DNA of 64,000 nucleotides. Origin: Lichenicoccus roseus. Its GTDB lineage: Bacteria; Pseudomonadota; Alphaproteobacteria; Acetobacterales; Acetobacteraceae. Made by a program: the position numbers and the translations under genes. The first letter of the stretch is position 1; each line of letters begins with the position of its first letter. Under the pieces are notes generated by a model. The model was not told the origin of the DNA. It made no database searches and worked only from the letters and a program-made list of their open reading frames with translations. The DNA is taken from the NCBI RefSeq assembly GCF_005844085.1, contig NZ_VCDI01000008.1, forward strand, positions 62,001-126,000, in the 5' to 3' direction. Below, in pieces: positions 16,699-27,720 of the stretch.

Positions 16699-19038
16699 TC
16701 ACAGGCGTGTTGCCTTCAGTCGCAGGGCGTTGCCGATGACCGACACCGAGCTCAGCGACATCGCCAGCGCGGCGAAGACGGGGCTGAGCAGGATGCCAAA
16801 CGTCGGATAAAGGATGCCCGCAGCGATCGGGATGCCAATCGCGTTGTAGGCGAAGGCGAAGACAAGGTTCTGCCGGATGTTGCGCATGGTCATCCGACTA
16901 AGCGCCCTGGCTCTCGCGATCCCGGCCAGGTCGCCTTTGACGAGAGTTACGCCCGCGCTCTGGATGGCGACCTCGGTGCCAGTGCCCATCGCGATGCCGA
17001 CGTCCGCCTCGGCCAGGGCAGGCGCGTCGTTCACCCCGTCGCCCGCCATCGCGACGATCTTCCCGTCGGCTCTCAGCTTCTTGACGATGCGGTTCTTGTC
17101 CTCGGGCAGTACGTCCGCCTCGACGTCCTCGATCCCAAGTTGCTTACCCACGGCCTGTGCCGTCGTCTTGTTGTCGCCCGTCAGCATGACGACGTGAATG
17201 CCCTCCGCACGCAGGCTGTCGAGCGCCGCCCGCGTCGTCGCCTTGATCGGATCCGCGATCGCGATGATGCCACCCGGCTTGCCGTCGACGGCGACGAACA
17301 GCGCCGTAGCCCCAGGCTCGCGTAGCTCGTCAGCCTTTGCGGCCAAGCCGCCCATGTCGACCCCGTGGTCGTCCATCAGCTTGGCGTTGCCGAGCGCCAC
17401 GAGGCGTCCACCCACCTTTCCGGTCACGCCCTTGCCGGTGACCGATGCGAACTCGGACGGTTCGTCGGCGGCGATGTTCCTGTCCTTGGCGGCGCGCATG
17501 ACCGCAGCCGCCAGTGGATGCTCACTGGACCGCTCGAGGCTGGCGGCCAGCTTCAGCAGGTCGTCTTCCGTGAGCCCGATGGACGGCACGATGGACGTGA
17601 CGCGCGGCTTGCCCTCGGTGAGGGTACCGGTCTTGTCCACCACCAGCGTGTCGACCTTCTCCATTCGCTGAAGGCTTTCGGCGGACTTGATGAGGACGCC
17701 CGCACCGGCGCCTTTGCCGACCCCGACCATGATCGACATCGGTGTCGCCAGCCCCAGCGCGCAGGGGCAGGCGATGATGACGACGGAGACTGCTGCGATC
17801 AAGGCGAAGGCAAGGGCGGGTGCCGGGCCCCAGACCGCCCAGCCGATGAAGGCCAGGATGGAGACGCCGAGTACGGCCGGAACAAAGTAGCCCGCCACGG
17901 TATCGGCCAGCTTCTGGATTGGCGCCCGGCTGCGCTGCGCCGCCGCAACCATGGCGACGATGCGCGACAGCATCCCACCGGCGCCGACCGTGTCGGCGCG
18001 CATGATCAGCGAGCCGGTGCCATTCACGGTGCCCCCGATGATCTTGTCGCCCGATACCTTAGGGGACGGCATCGACTCCCCAGTCACCATCGACTCATCC
18101 ACGGCGCTCTTGCCCTCCAGGACGGTGCCGTCGACAGGCACTCCGTCGCCGGGTCGGACGCGCAGCCGATCGCCGACCTGGACCTGGTCGAGCGCAACCT
18201 CCTCGTCGTCACCGCCCTCGCGCAGGCGCCGAGCCATCTTGGGTGCAAGGTTCAGCAGGGCGCGGATGGCGCCGCCGGTCTGGTCGCGGGCCCGAAGCTC
18301 AAGCACCTGGCCGAGCAGGACCAACACCGTGATGACAGCAGCGGCTTCGTAGTAGACGCCGACGATGCCGTTCATCATCCGGAAGCCTGCGGGAAACAGG
18401 CCCGGGGCGAATGTTGCGAAGAGGCTGTAGAGGTAGGATGCGCCCGTGCCGAGGGCGATCAGGGTGAACATGTTCAGGTGCCCCGACCGAATGGACGCGG
18501 CACCCCGAGCAAAGAACGGCCAGCCCGCCCACAACACCACCGGTGTCGCGAGCACGAACTGGATCCAGATCGACCACTGCTCCGGCACGAGCCTGCCCAG
18601 GCCGAGCCAGGGGATGTGGCCGCCCATCTCGAGGATGAAGACCGGCAGCGTCAGCGACAGGCCGATCCAGAAGCGCCGCGACATGTCTGCGACTTCGTGG
18701 TTCGGTGCCGCCTCGGCGGTGACCTCTACCGGCTCGAGGGCCATGCCGCAGATTGGGCAACTACCAGGCCCGACCTGCCGGACCTGCGGGTGCATTGGGC
18801 AGGTGTAGATGGCGCCGAGCTTTGCGGGCTCGGTAGCCTTGGGCTTCAGAAACCCAGTGGGGTTGGCCTCGAACTTGGTTTGGCAACCGGTCGAGCAGAA
18901 GTGGAAGGTCGTGCCGCCGTGATCCGACTTGTGCTTCGAGGCGGCCGGATCGACCGTCATTCCGCAAACCGGGTCCGTCACCGGAGCGGTCGCGGCTCCT
19001 CTGGTTTCAGGACGATGTGCAGTCTGATGCTCGCTCAT
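16699..19038 (-). CDS. copA: Cu(I)-exporting P1B-type ATPase CopA
   Basis: 779-residue inner-membrane copper pump. The N-terminus has a YHS-type domain (DPVCGMTVD about 22-30, FHFCSTGC about 45-52) and a heavy-metal binding domain (YTCPMHP about 78, SCPICGMALEP about 93) instead of the usual CxxC HMA domain. It then has the P-type core: TGESMP, ACPCALGLATP (membrane copper site), DKTGTLTEGKP (phosphorylated Asp), SSEHPLA and GDGVNDAPAL. The C-terminus ends GNALRLKATRL. A CueR box lies about 50 bp upstream. The ATG overlaps the stop of the preceding membrane-protein gene. Confidence 0.95.
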   Translation of the reverse strand: MSEHQTAHRPETRGAATAPVTDPVCGMTVDPAASKHKSDHGGTTFHFCSTGCQTKFEANPTGFLKPKATEPAKLGAIYTCPMHPQVRQVGPGSCPICGMALEPVEVTAEAAPNHEVADMSRRFWIGLSLTLPVFILEMGGHIPWLGLGRLVPEQWSIWIQFVLATPVVLWAGWPFFARGAASIRSGHLNMFTLIALGTGASYLYSLFATFAPGLFPAGFRMMNGIVGVYYEAAAVITVLVLLGQVLELRARDQTGGAIRALLNLAPKMARRLREGGDDEEVALDQVQVGDRLRVRPGDGVPVDGTVLEGKSAVDESMVTGESMPSPKVSGDKIIGGTVNGTGSLIMRADTVGAGGMLSRIVAMVAAAQRSRAPIQKLADTVAGYFVPAVLGVSILAFIGWAVWGPAPALAFALIAAVSVVIIACPCALGLATPMSIMVGVGKGAGAGVLIKSAESLQRMEKVDTLVVDKTGTLTEGKPRVTSIVPSIGLTEDDLLKLAASLERSSEHPLAAAVMRAAKDRNIAADEPSEFASVTGKGVTGKVGGRLVALGNAKLMDDHGVDMGGLAAKADELREPGATALFVAVDGKPGGIIAIADPIKATTRAALDSLRAEGIHVVMLTGDNKTTAQAVGKQLGIEDVEADVLPEDKNRIVKKLRADGKIVAMAGDGVNDAPALAEADVGIAMGTGTEVAIQSAGVTLVKGDLAGIARARALSRMTMRNIRQNLVFAFAYNAIGIPIAAGILYPTFGILLSPVFAALAMSLSSVSVIGNALRLKATRL

Positions 19039-19559
19039 GGAACCACCTGGTCAGATCGCGCCTGATGTGGCGTGGCCCGAGATGTGGGGCTTCCCATGAT
19101 GGGAAGGTCAAGGGATCTCTTCGAGAGTGCCGAACGAGCCGCTGCAAAGGCCGGGGTCGGAATGACGATCCATTGGACTAGCGGGGAAAATCCGATGTTT
19201 GTGCCGGGCAGAAGAGGCATCAAGTCGCTGTAGGTCGAGAACCCTCGAGCCGTGCTGACGTGCTCGATGATAGCGGTGGTGCCGAGCCCGGAGATGACAG
19301 TCGTGGCTGCCACTGGCAAGAAACCGGCCTGTGGCCAGCCTGTCATCCCGATCAAGAGCAGGCTGCCAATCAGGGTGGTCCCAGCGATCAACACGTCGCC
19401 GCCGGTACAATGAGCCACCATGAAAGCCATCTCTCTTGCGGAGCCGGTCTTCCACAGCGTGTAGAGCGGGAGCTGTGCGCTTTCCCAGGCAAGGCTGGCA
19501 AGCGCGACGACGCAGAGATATCGGCGAAGCGCCAGAACCCAGCTGACATCACGCGTCAT
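19035..19559 (-). CDS. Integral membrane protein upstream of copA ATPase
   Basis: 174 residues with about four hydrophobic helices (YLCVVALASLAWESAQLPLYTLW; CTGGDVLIAGTTLIGSLLLIGM; a third near residue 85; PLVQWIVIPTPAFAAA). It belongs to an uncharacterised membrane family with Trp-Glu and His/Cys residues in helices. The last 25 residues are hydrophilic and are translated from the CueR box of copA, so the natural end may have been after AFAAAR. Its stop overlaps the copA ATG. Confidence 0.6.
   Translation of the reverse strand: MTRDVSWVLALRRYLCVVALASLAWESAQLPLYTLWKTGSAREMAFMVAHCTGGDVLIAGTTLIGSLLLIGMTGWPQAGFLPVAATTVISGLGTTAIIEHVSTARGFSTYSDLMPLLPGTNIGFSPLVQWIVIPTPAFAAARSALSKRSLDLPIMGSPTSRATPHQARSDQVVP
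19088..19111 (-). promoter_or_regulatory. CueR box of the copA ATPase gene
   Basis: Minus strand: TTGACC followed by CTTCCCATCATGGGAAG, a near-perfect dyad and the strongest CueR-type box in the window. It lies about 50 bp before the ATPase start and inside the 3' end of the preceding gene. Confidence 0.75.
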
Positions 19560-19678
19560 GCGGCAGTCTTGGTGGACAATAGACCCTTGTCACCATCATG
19601 AGACCACGCGTCAGCTGATGGTTTTCCACGGCGGTGGCCAGGACAGACGTAAATCATACCCTGGCTCTGAGTCCTTAG

Positions 19679-20212
19679 TCACATCATGCCCATCGGCCCC
19701 GGCATCATCTCGTCGAACGACTTGCGTTGGGCAGGCGAGAGCACCGTGTAGAGAGCTTTCATGTTCGGTGCAGTCCGATCCATCATCCCAAGTCGTGAGG
19801 ACATCATCTTGTGCGCAGCCCCCATCCTCGCCGGCATGGTGGTCGGCATGCCGCTTTTCATCATCTCCTCATGCGCGGACTTCATAGTCCTCGCACCAGA
19901 TCGCATCGAGTTCGCGAAGGCGTTCCAGGCGGGCGTCTGCGCGTCGGTAATCTGCAGCTCGGCTTTCAGGTAGGCGATGCGGCCTTCACAATGGTCGAAG
20001 GGCATCCCCATCCTGTCGCGCGGCTGCATCATCCCCATCATGGGCAAGCCTGGCATTCCCGACGTCATCGACGATGTCGACCCATCCGAACACGACATTT
20101 GCATAGCCGGCTCGGCAGGTGCAGTAGTCGTCTGTGCCTGCGCGTCAGCCCTCCAAAGGACCATCAAGAAAATCGCTGCGAAGGCAGCCAAGCTGGTGAC
20201 ACGTTTCATCAT
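19679..20212 (-). CDS. Spy/CpxP-like periplasmic protein (LTxxQ family)
   Basis: About 177 residues from the ATG at 20212 (MMKRVTSLAAFAAIFLMVLW, signal peptide ending AQAQ). The mature protein is Met-rich (MPGLPMMGMMQPRDRMGMPFDHC) and has the helical LTxxQ-type repeats: AELQITDAQTPAWNAFANSM and YTVLSPAQRKSFDEMMPGPMGMM. Spy-family proteins are ATP-independent periplasmic chaperones; Met-rich versions are common beside copper genes. It is divergent from cueR with a 270-bp gap. Confidence 0.78.
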   Translation of the reverse strand: MMKRVTSLAAFAAIFLMVLWRADAQAQTTTAPAEPAMQMSCSDGSTSSMTSGMPGLPMMGMMQPRDRMGMPFDHCEGRIAYLKAELQITDAQTPAWNAFANSMRSGARTMKSAHEEMMKSGMPTTMPARMGAAHKMMSSRLGMMDRTAPNMKALYTVLSPAQRKSFDEMMPGPMGMM

Positions 20213-20430
20213 ACGGCCTTGCGCTGGCTGCGCGTTAAACCGCCCGGACGTCCCAATCGATCCCCGACTGGTGTCCAAGTTGCTCTCATCGCCTGCTGCC
20301 GACATTGATCTTCATCAATAGCTTCTTCGGCGTCAGTGGCGAGGATCGGAACATACCCAGGTGGAGGCCCTATGGCCGCCGAGTCGCGCAGGCCCGCTTC
20401 TGTCAGCGATCGACCTTGAGGTAACCCCAC

Positions 20431-20454
20431 TTGACCTTCTCATGATCGAAAGTC
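20431..20454 (+). promoter_or_regulatory. CueR-type box upstream of cueR
   Basis: TTGACC followed by TTCTCATGATCGAAAGTC. It sits 30-50 bp before the chosen cueR start and points toward it, consistent with autoregulation. The dyad is weaker than in the copA box. Confidence 0.5.
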
Positions 20455-20483
20455 TGAATGCCCAGGTCATAGGGAAGGTCGAC

Positions 20484-20888
20484 ATGGTCATCGGCGAAGC
20501 CGCGAAGGCGTCGGGCGTGAGCGCCAAGATGCTCCGCTACTACGAGAGCATCGGGTTGTTGCCGGACGTGCCCAGGACGGCCAGCGGTTATCGGACTTAT
20601 GGCAAGCGAGAGGTGGAGACGCTGCGTTTCATTCGCCGCGCGCGCGACCTGGGCCTGTCGATGGACCGTATCAGGCTCCTGGTCGGCCTCTGGCATGATC
20701 GAGAGCGCCCGAGCCGTGAGGTCAAGCGCATTGCCCTGGAGCATGTGAGGGAACTGTACGTCAGAATCAGCGAACTGACGGCCATGTGCTCGACGCTGGA
20801 GGAGTTGGCCGGCGCCTGCCGAGGCGACAACCGGCCTGACTGCCCCATCCTCCGTGACCTAGAGCGGGGTGCACGGAGTGTTTCGTAG
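20484..20888 (+). CDS. cueR: MerR-family copper-responsive regulator CueR
   Basis: 134 residues from the ATG at 20484, which is preceded by AGGGAAGG and matches the family start (MVIGEAAKASGVSAKMLRYYE). The winged helix-turn-helix (residues about 1-70) is followed by the dimer helix and a metal loop ACRGDNRPDCPI, the Cys-x7-Cys pair used by CueR for Cu(I)/Ag(I). An upstream in-frame extension is possible but would overlap the promoter box. It is the likely activator for the CueR boxes at 15.3-15.6, 19.1 and 20.4 kb. Confidence 0.9.
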   Translation: MVIGEAAKASGVSAKMLRYYESIGLLPDVPRTASGYRTYGKREVETLRFIRRARDLGLSMDRIRLLVGLWHDRERPSREVKRIALEHVRELYVRISELTAMCSTLEELAGACRGDNRPDCPILRDLERGARSVS

Positions 20889-21441
20889 TATCAGACTATC
20901 GCTAAGAAGGCTTGGACAGATGGCAGCATAGAGACGAGCATAGCAGGTGGTCGACTTGCGCCTTCATCACTGTGGGCATCTGCCCGTGACGCTCTGGGTG
21001 TGGAGCGGCAGGCCGTTTGACCGCACGTGAGCTTCAAAGGCTGACCGAGTCTATCGGCATTAAATGTCTGATCGAACGACGTGAGACAACCTTCCTACAG
21101 GGTTAGGTTGAGCGCAAATGGGGAGGTAATTTTTGTGTCCGATCTACAGACAGCCACGCGATCGTCGCGCACGTTGACGAGCCACTGCCCACGAAATTGA
21201 TCATAAAGAACGTGTCTCGTCGGCGAGCAACCTGCACGTCACCTTGCTGTCAATGGGGCCAAAGACATCCACATGATGCTGAAAAAGAGCCTGCTGTGAA
21301 GCACCAGTGATTGTATCAGACCGCTTTACGACTGCGAGCTTGGCAAGTGCAGCCGGTCGCCAGAGTCGATCGCATTGGGTACGTCGGAATGGGCTGCCTG
21401 TTCCGCCTGCCGATGGCGATGACTTGGATGGTCTTCAGGCG
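20889..21441. other. Intergenic region
   Basis: About 550 bases without a convincing gene. An imperfect dyad, ACCTTCCTACAGGGTTAGGT (about 21089-21108), faintly resembles a CueR box but lacks a TTGACC element. The open frame upstream of 21442 has no start with a good ribosome site. Confidence 0.4.
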
Positions 21442-22230
21442 ATGGTGACAGTGGGCAAGATGGTCATAGTCGCGGGGGCCGCGTTCATAGCATGGACGGC
21501 CCTAACCAGCAGTCCGGCTTATGCTGACGAAGTACGAGATTTTGCGCCAAACCGACCGAGCCGGAGCGACTCGCCATTTACCGTGCCGATCGGCTTTATC
21601 CAGGTCGAGACCGATCTTGCGAACTACACGCATCCCGGAGAGGTTCTTCAAACCCTTGATCCGACGATCATATATGGCCTCACGAACCGCATCGACATCG
21701 GGCTGTCGATCGGGGGCCTGATCACGCAGCGCAGCAACGCCGTGTCATCGGCGGGTTATGGCGACACGATCGTGAAGGCGAAGTTCAGCCTTACCGGCGA
21801 TGACGGCGGCCCCGTTGCGTTCGCGGTCATCCCGTACGTCAAGATACCTACCGCGCCGATACCGATTGGGGATGGGCAGGTGGAAGGGGGTATCAACATG
21901 CCGATGTTGGTGACGCTTCCCAGTCATCTGCAGCTCACCGTTGAGCCTGAGCTGGCCGAACTGAAGTCGAGCCAGACCAGCGGTCAACAGGCGAGCTTCA
22001 TTGGTGTCGTAAACCTTGGGCGGCAGATCGCCGGTGCGCTGTCGGGCTTTGTCGAACTCTATACACAGACATTCGCAGGTCGTGCGGCGGGCAGCCCGTT
22101 CGTGACGTTCGATTACGGATTCGCATACCTTGTTGCTAAGGATGTACAGCTGGATGTCGGCGCAAATGCTGGGCTGAACCGTTACACGCCCGCGCTCAAT
22201 ATCTACAGTGGTCTAGCGTTTCGCTTCTGA
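21442..22230 (+). CDS. Outer-membrane transporter-like beta-barrel protein
   Basis: About 262 residues from the ATG at 21442, which gives a signal peptide ending SSPAYA. The mature part begins DEVRDFAPNRPSRSDSPFTV and is rich in alternating beta strands (FIQVETDLANY, IIYGLTNRIDIGLSIGG), ending in LAFRF with a terminal Phe, as in outer-membrane barrels. It resembles the 'MetA-pathway of phenol degradation' transporter family. Substrate unknown. Confidence 0.7.
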   Translation: MVTVGKMVIVAGAAFIAWTALTSSPAYADEVRDFAPNRPSRSDSPFTVPIGFIQVETDLANYTHPGEVLQTLDPTIIYGLTNRIDIGLSIGGLITQRSNAVSSAGYGDTIVKAKFSLTGDDGGPVAFAVIPYVKIPTAPIPIGDGQVEGGINMPMLVTLPSHLQLTVEPELAELKSSQTSGQQASFIGVVNLGRQIAGALSGFVELYTQTFAGRAAGSPFVTFDYGFAYLVAKDVQLDVGANAGLNRYTPALNIYSGLAFRF

Positions 22231-22461
22231 AGCTATAAGTTCCTGTTTCGCTCGACGAATCGAGTCCATGGCAGATCGCTCTCCAACGGTGTTGCCCAGA
22301 CCGCCTGACTGGCATCCATCAAGCGGAGCGGCCGGCCTGCTTGGTCGGCCCCGGGGTGGGGGCGGCCGTATCAAATCCTGGGGCCGGGGATCGATACCAC
22401 TGACACCTAACAACTACGCAAGACGTTGGCGTTCAAGTTCCGGCCGGAGCCAGTTGGTCAG

Positions 22462-24250
<1,789 letters not shown>

Positions 24251-24254
<4 letters not shown>

Positions 24255-25234
24255 CCGACCCCCTGTGGCACCAGCAGCCGCTGATAGACGCTCAACGGAT
24301 GCTGGATCGTCATCCTCTCCGCATGCCCTCTGCTGGCTTGCGCGACCGCTGCCGGGCGCGGCACCTCGCCTTGCCATAGGGCGGCGAGCGGCAGCAGGGA
24401 GCCCTGCTCCTCGCCGAGCAGCTTTGACGGAATGCGGTCCGTCGTCCCGTGCACCCGCATGTTGGCCGTGTCGCGCAGCCATTTGCGTGCTTCCACTTTG
24501 GCCGTCGCCGGATCCACCTTGAGATCGAGCGGGCGCAACCGGCTGTCCAGCGGAACCCAGAAATTGTGGCGCAGGTAGTGAATGAAGCGCTCGACCTTGC
24601 CCTTGGTCTGAGCCCGGTGAGGGCGGCACAGCCGCGGCAGAAAGCCGTGATGATGGGCAAAGTCGCGGAACCGGGCTGCAGCCGGTGCTTGCCTGGGCCA
24701 TACGCGTCACGGCCGACCACAACGGTGCGCATGTTGTCGTACAACACCTCGTGCGGCGTGCCGCCGATGAACGCGAACACCGCCTCGTGGCACGCCATCA
24801 ACGTCTCGAGCCGCTCGTCGGTGACGAACTGCACGTTGGCCGTTCGGCTGTAACCTAATACAGCGACGAACGCCGAAGCGGGTCGCCTCCGCGCCGGATC
24901 ACCGCCCAGTCCACCCGCATCTGTCGGCCAGGATTCGTCTCGAAGCGCACCACCGGCTCAATCGGCAAGACGGGCCGCAGCGTGGCGAGGTGCTCTCGCA
25001 GGATGGTAATCCCGCCCGTGTAGCCCCGTGCCCGCAAGTTGCCCAGCAGCACCGTGCCTTGCAGCCGCTCCGGATGCGCCGCGATCATACGTTCCGACAC
25101 GAACGCCTTGTGGGCATCCAGCTTGCCCGGCACAGCGGGCCGCGCCGTGTAAAGCGCGGGGCCCTCCCGTTTGAGATGACGCTCGACTGTGTTCCGAGAA
25201 TGGCCCGTGCGCCGGGCAATCTCCCGAACGCTCA
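24251..25234 (-). pseudogene. istA: IstA transposase of IS21, frameshifted and 5'-truncated
   Basis: IS21-type DDE transposase. It starts inside the helix-turn-helix (VREIARRTGHSRNTVERHLK), continues to RQMRVDWAVIRRGGDPL, shifts frame near 24870, continues NVQFVTDERLETLMACHEAV and HEVLYDNMRTVVVGRDAYG, then shifts again near 24660 to KGKVERFIHYLRHNFWVPLD and the C-terminus at 24251. Two frameshifts and the missing N-terminus make it nonfunctional. Confidence 0.78.
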
Positions 25235-25358
25235 GCACGTGCACAATGCCGCTGATCACCCTGCGGTCATCGACCCGCGGCACGCCGCGCGACTTACGCG
25301 GCAACAGCGATGCCAGACGCTTCCACTGCCGCCCGCTTAGCCAGAACTCAGTAGCCAT
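25235..25358 (-). mobile_element. IS5-type transposase 5' fragment fused to istA
   Basis: From the ATG at 25358 the frame encodes MATEFWLSGRQWKRLASLL and VPRVDDRRVISGIVHV. This is the N-terminal region of IS5-group (IS427-like) transposases. After residue 41 it runs directly, in frame, into the IstA helix-turn-helix. Only this stub of the IS5 element remains. Confidence 0.7.
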
Positions 25359-25573
25359 TCGTGGCTCCCACAACGCAGGGAGTGAATCACAGACGGCGCC
25401 TAGTGGGGATCCCGCTATAGAGCCTGAAGCCTAGCTGACTGCGATGGGCGCTGATACGGTTCGATTATAGTGAGCGAACAAGCTGCGCCTCGCACCTAGT
25501 CAACTCAAGCTCCCACAAAGCTGTATATCGTGCCCACCTATCTGCTGTTTGTAACGGGTTCTTAAAATCCTTT

Positions 25574-25783
25574 TTAAGCGGCTGTCACAGAAATCGCTTT
25601 GATGAGGTCTGCTGTTCCGGTCAGCAGGCCAGTTCGAGGGTCTACTTCCTGAGCGGGCTTGATATTTGATGTTCTCGACACGAGCATGCCACTCAGCAGC
25701 CCCAAGCGAGCAGGCAGACGTCGCGGCCAACAAGAACGATTTTTAATTGACGGAAGATCGGTGACATGTGACGGAGCGCTCAT
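25574..25783 (-). CDS. Small hypothetical protein
   Basis: 69 residues from the ATG at 25783, which has GGAAGG nine bases upstream. Sequence starts MSAPSHVTDLPSIKNRSC and has a basic N-terminal half and an acidic C-terminal half (IKPAQEVDPRTGLLTGTADL). No recognised family. A short AT-rich inverted repeat (CTTAAAA/TTTTAAG, 25561-25578) covers its stop codon. The rest of 25374-25925 shows nothing else. Confidence 0.3.
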   Translation of the reverse strand: MSAPSHVTDLPSIKNRSCWPRRLPARLGLLSGMLVSRTSNIKPAQEVDPRTGLLTGTADLIKAISVTAA

Positions 25784-25925
25784 GGCCGCCTTCCAGTCTT
25801 GAGCAGTAGACACTCTCAAGACTGCTATCGGGCACCTGGAGGTGGGCAGGTGATGTTTGTCCAACCGGGGCACAGCTCTCGGTTGGTTGGTAAGAGTCAA
25901 AATAGACTTGCCGGGGGATACGTTC

Positions 25926-27338
25926 ATGTTAAGTCTTTGGAGCCTTCCACCTCGCAGCCGTGGACGTGTGTTGCTTGCAAGCACCGTCATGCTGAGCTTT
26001 GCTGCAGTGCCAGCGTTTGCCCAGCTCGACACTGGAACTGGAACGTTCGCGAGTTCGAAGATAAATATAACCCCAAACTCGGATTTCGGAGCGCCACCGC
26101 TACCTAAGCCAGAGGCACTCGTTCCACAGGTCAACGACTACCTGCAGCATTACGGGACGGCGCTCCTTCTCGACAACACAAACGAGTTTCTCGGCGTCGT
26201 CAGCGGGCCGCATCAGGGCTCCACCAACACCGGCCAGTATGCGCTCGAATGGGACCAGGATTGGAACATTCTCGCCGGGATACCTGGGCTGCAGACACAT
26301 GCAATCGCTGTCGGCCGCTACGGCAATCTTGCTGGCAACCTCTTCGGGGATAACGGCTTCAATCAGAGCCAGGAAATCTATGGTGCCGGTGGTAACGTCG
26401 CTGTTCATCTAGTCTTCTTCTACGCCGAAGAGACGTTGGCCCATGGACGGGTCAACATCGCAGCTGGGCGTGCGCCGATGGAGAATGACTTCGACTCCAA
26501 TCCCCTGAACTGTAACTTCATGAACAACTCTCTCTGCGGCAATCCGAAAGGGGTCACTGACAACACGGCCAATGCGTCGTACCCAGATGCGCAGTGGTTC
26601 ACACGCTTCCGCGTCAGGCCTGTCTCGAACATCTACGTTCAGTCGGGTATCTACTTCACCGAGAACAACACCTATAGCGCGACCAACGGCTATAGGTCAG
26701 GCTTCCATCTGGATTCGTCACACATCGATGGCGAGGCCTTTCCCATCGAAGCCGGTTACGAACCCACCTTCGGCCGTGACAAGCTCCCGGGCCATTACAA
26801 AATTGGCGCCATGTATGAGAACACCAACCACGACACCTGGGAGCTTCCGACGTTGCCCCCAGAGTCGCGCAAGGGTGGCACTCAGGCTTGGGCGCAGTTC
26901 GACCAGATGTTGGTCCGCCAGGGGCCAGGTGCGACCGACGGCATTATCGTGACGGGTGACTATGTCCATAACGACCCCCGTTACTCTCTCAGAGCCGACC
27001 AATTCATTCTGGCCGGTATAGATCGAGACTTCTGGAAGGCCCGCCCGCTCGACACCATTGGGGTGCTGTTTGCCTATCAAACCGTCTCTGGCCAGCTCGG
27101 GAAGCTGCAGGGCGAAGAAGAGGAACTTGGATTGCCCATCACGGGTAGCTTCGGAGGGGTGCCGAATGCTGCCGGGATACAGACCCACTCCATCAACCTG
27201 GAGGTCAACTACCAGATCCATGTGTTCCGCGGCGTCACGTTCGCCCCGGACTTCCAGTACTTCATCCGCCCGAACGCCGAAGCACAACTGCCCAGCGCTG
27301 CTCTGATTGGCTTCAAGTCACATATCGAGCTGTTCTGA
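25926..27338 (+). CDS. Carbohydrate porin, OprB family
   Basis: 470 residues from the ATG at 25926, preceded by GGGGGA. Signal peptide about 1-34 (ending VPAFAQL). The mature barrel contains YLQHYGTALLLDNTNEFLG, AHGRVNIAAGRAPMENDF, a Cys pair (NCNFMNNSLCGNP), and the family segments YKIGAMYENTNHDTW and FRGVTFAPDFQYFIRPNA. It ends SHIELF with a terminal Phe. It should form a sugar-permeable outer-membrane channel; it is distinct in sequence from the porin at 4951-6408. Confidence 0.85.
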   Translation: MLSLWSLPPRSRGRVLLASTVMLSFAAVPAFAQLDTGTGTFASSKINITPNSDFGAPPLPKPEALVPQVNDYLQHYGTALLLDNTNEFLGVVSGPHQGSTNTGQYALEWDQDWNILAGIPGLQTHAIAVGRYGNLAGNLFGDNGFNQSQEIYGAGGNVAVHLVFFYAEETLAHGRVNIAAGRAPMENDFDSNPLNCNFMNNSLCGNPKGVTDNTANASYPDAQWFTRFRVRPVSNIYVQSGIYFTENNTYSATNGYRSGFHLDSSHIDGEAFPIEAGYEPTFGRDKLPGHYKIGAMYENTNHDTWELPTLPPESRKGGTQAWAQFDQMLVRQGPGATDGIIVTGDYVHNDPRYSLRADQFILAGIDRDFWKARPLDTIGVLFAYQTVSGQLGKLQGEEEELGLPITGSFGGVPNAAGIQTHSINLEVNYQIHVFRGVTFAPDFQYFIRPNAEAQLPSAALIGFKSHIELF

Positions 27339-27499
27339 GCACTCGGCACGACTGCGGGGAAGACGCGCTGCGGCTGGATCCCCAAACAGGGTCCAGCCGT
27401 CGGGTGGAGGAGCGGCGCAAGACTTTTGAGGTAAAAGGAAGGTCTATTGCTAGCGAGACGGCCGAGGCGCTTTCTGGAGCTCGGATGGCCAGCTAGAGG

Positions 27500-27676
27500 A
27501 TGAGAACATTGTCTAAGACCAATCGTCTGCCAGACCCGACCCTTATCCTTTTGAGAATTGTGCTAGCGTGCCTCTGCCTTGGGGCCTGCTCCAGCTATAG
27601 CGGGCCGGTGACCAACGCCCCGCCCCCAGCAGGCCAAGAAGGACCGCCATTGCTTACGAATGGCTATGCACCCTAG
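27500..27676 (+). CDS. Small lipoprotein
   Basis: 58 residues, ATG at 27500. After a basic start (MRTLSKTNRLPDP) comes a hydrophobic helix and a lipobox LGAC, then SSYSGPVTNAPPPAGQEGPP and the stop. It is likely lipidated on the Cys. Very short Pro/Gly-rich lipoproteins of this kind recur here (31177, 42190). Purpose unknown. The region 27339-27499 holds nothing else visible. Confidence 0.55.
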   Translation: MRTLSKTNRLPDPTLILLRIVLACLCLGACSSYSGPVTNAPPPAGQEGPPLLTNGYAP

Positions 27677-27720
27677 GTTCTACAACGCTGGTCCGCCGAG
27701 AAGCTGGCTTCGAACCATGG

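Noticed and set aside
21089-21108. Further CueR box before the barrel-protein gene
   Set aside because: The dyad is imperfect and no TTGACC-like -35 element is correctly placed.
25574-26134. Longer minus-strand gene of 186 residues
   Set aside because: It overlaps the well-supported porin gene on the other strand; only the part from 25783 has a ribosome site.
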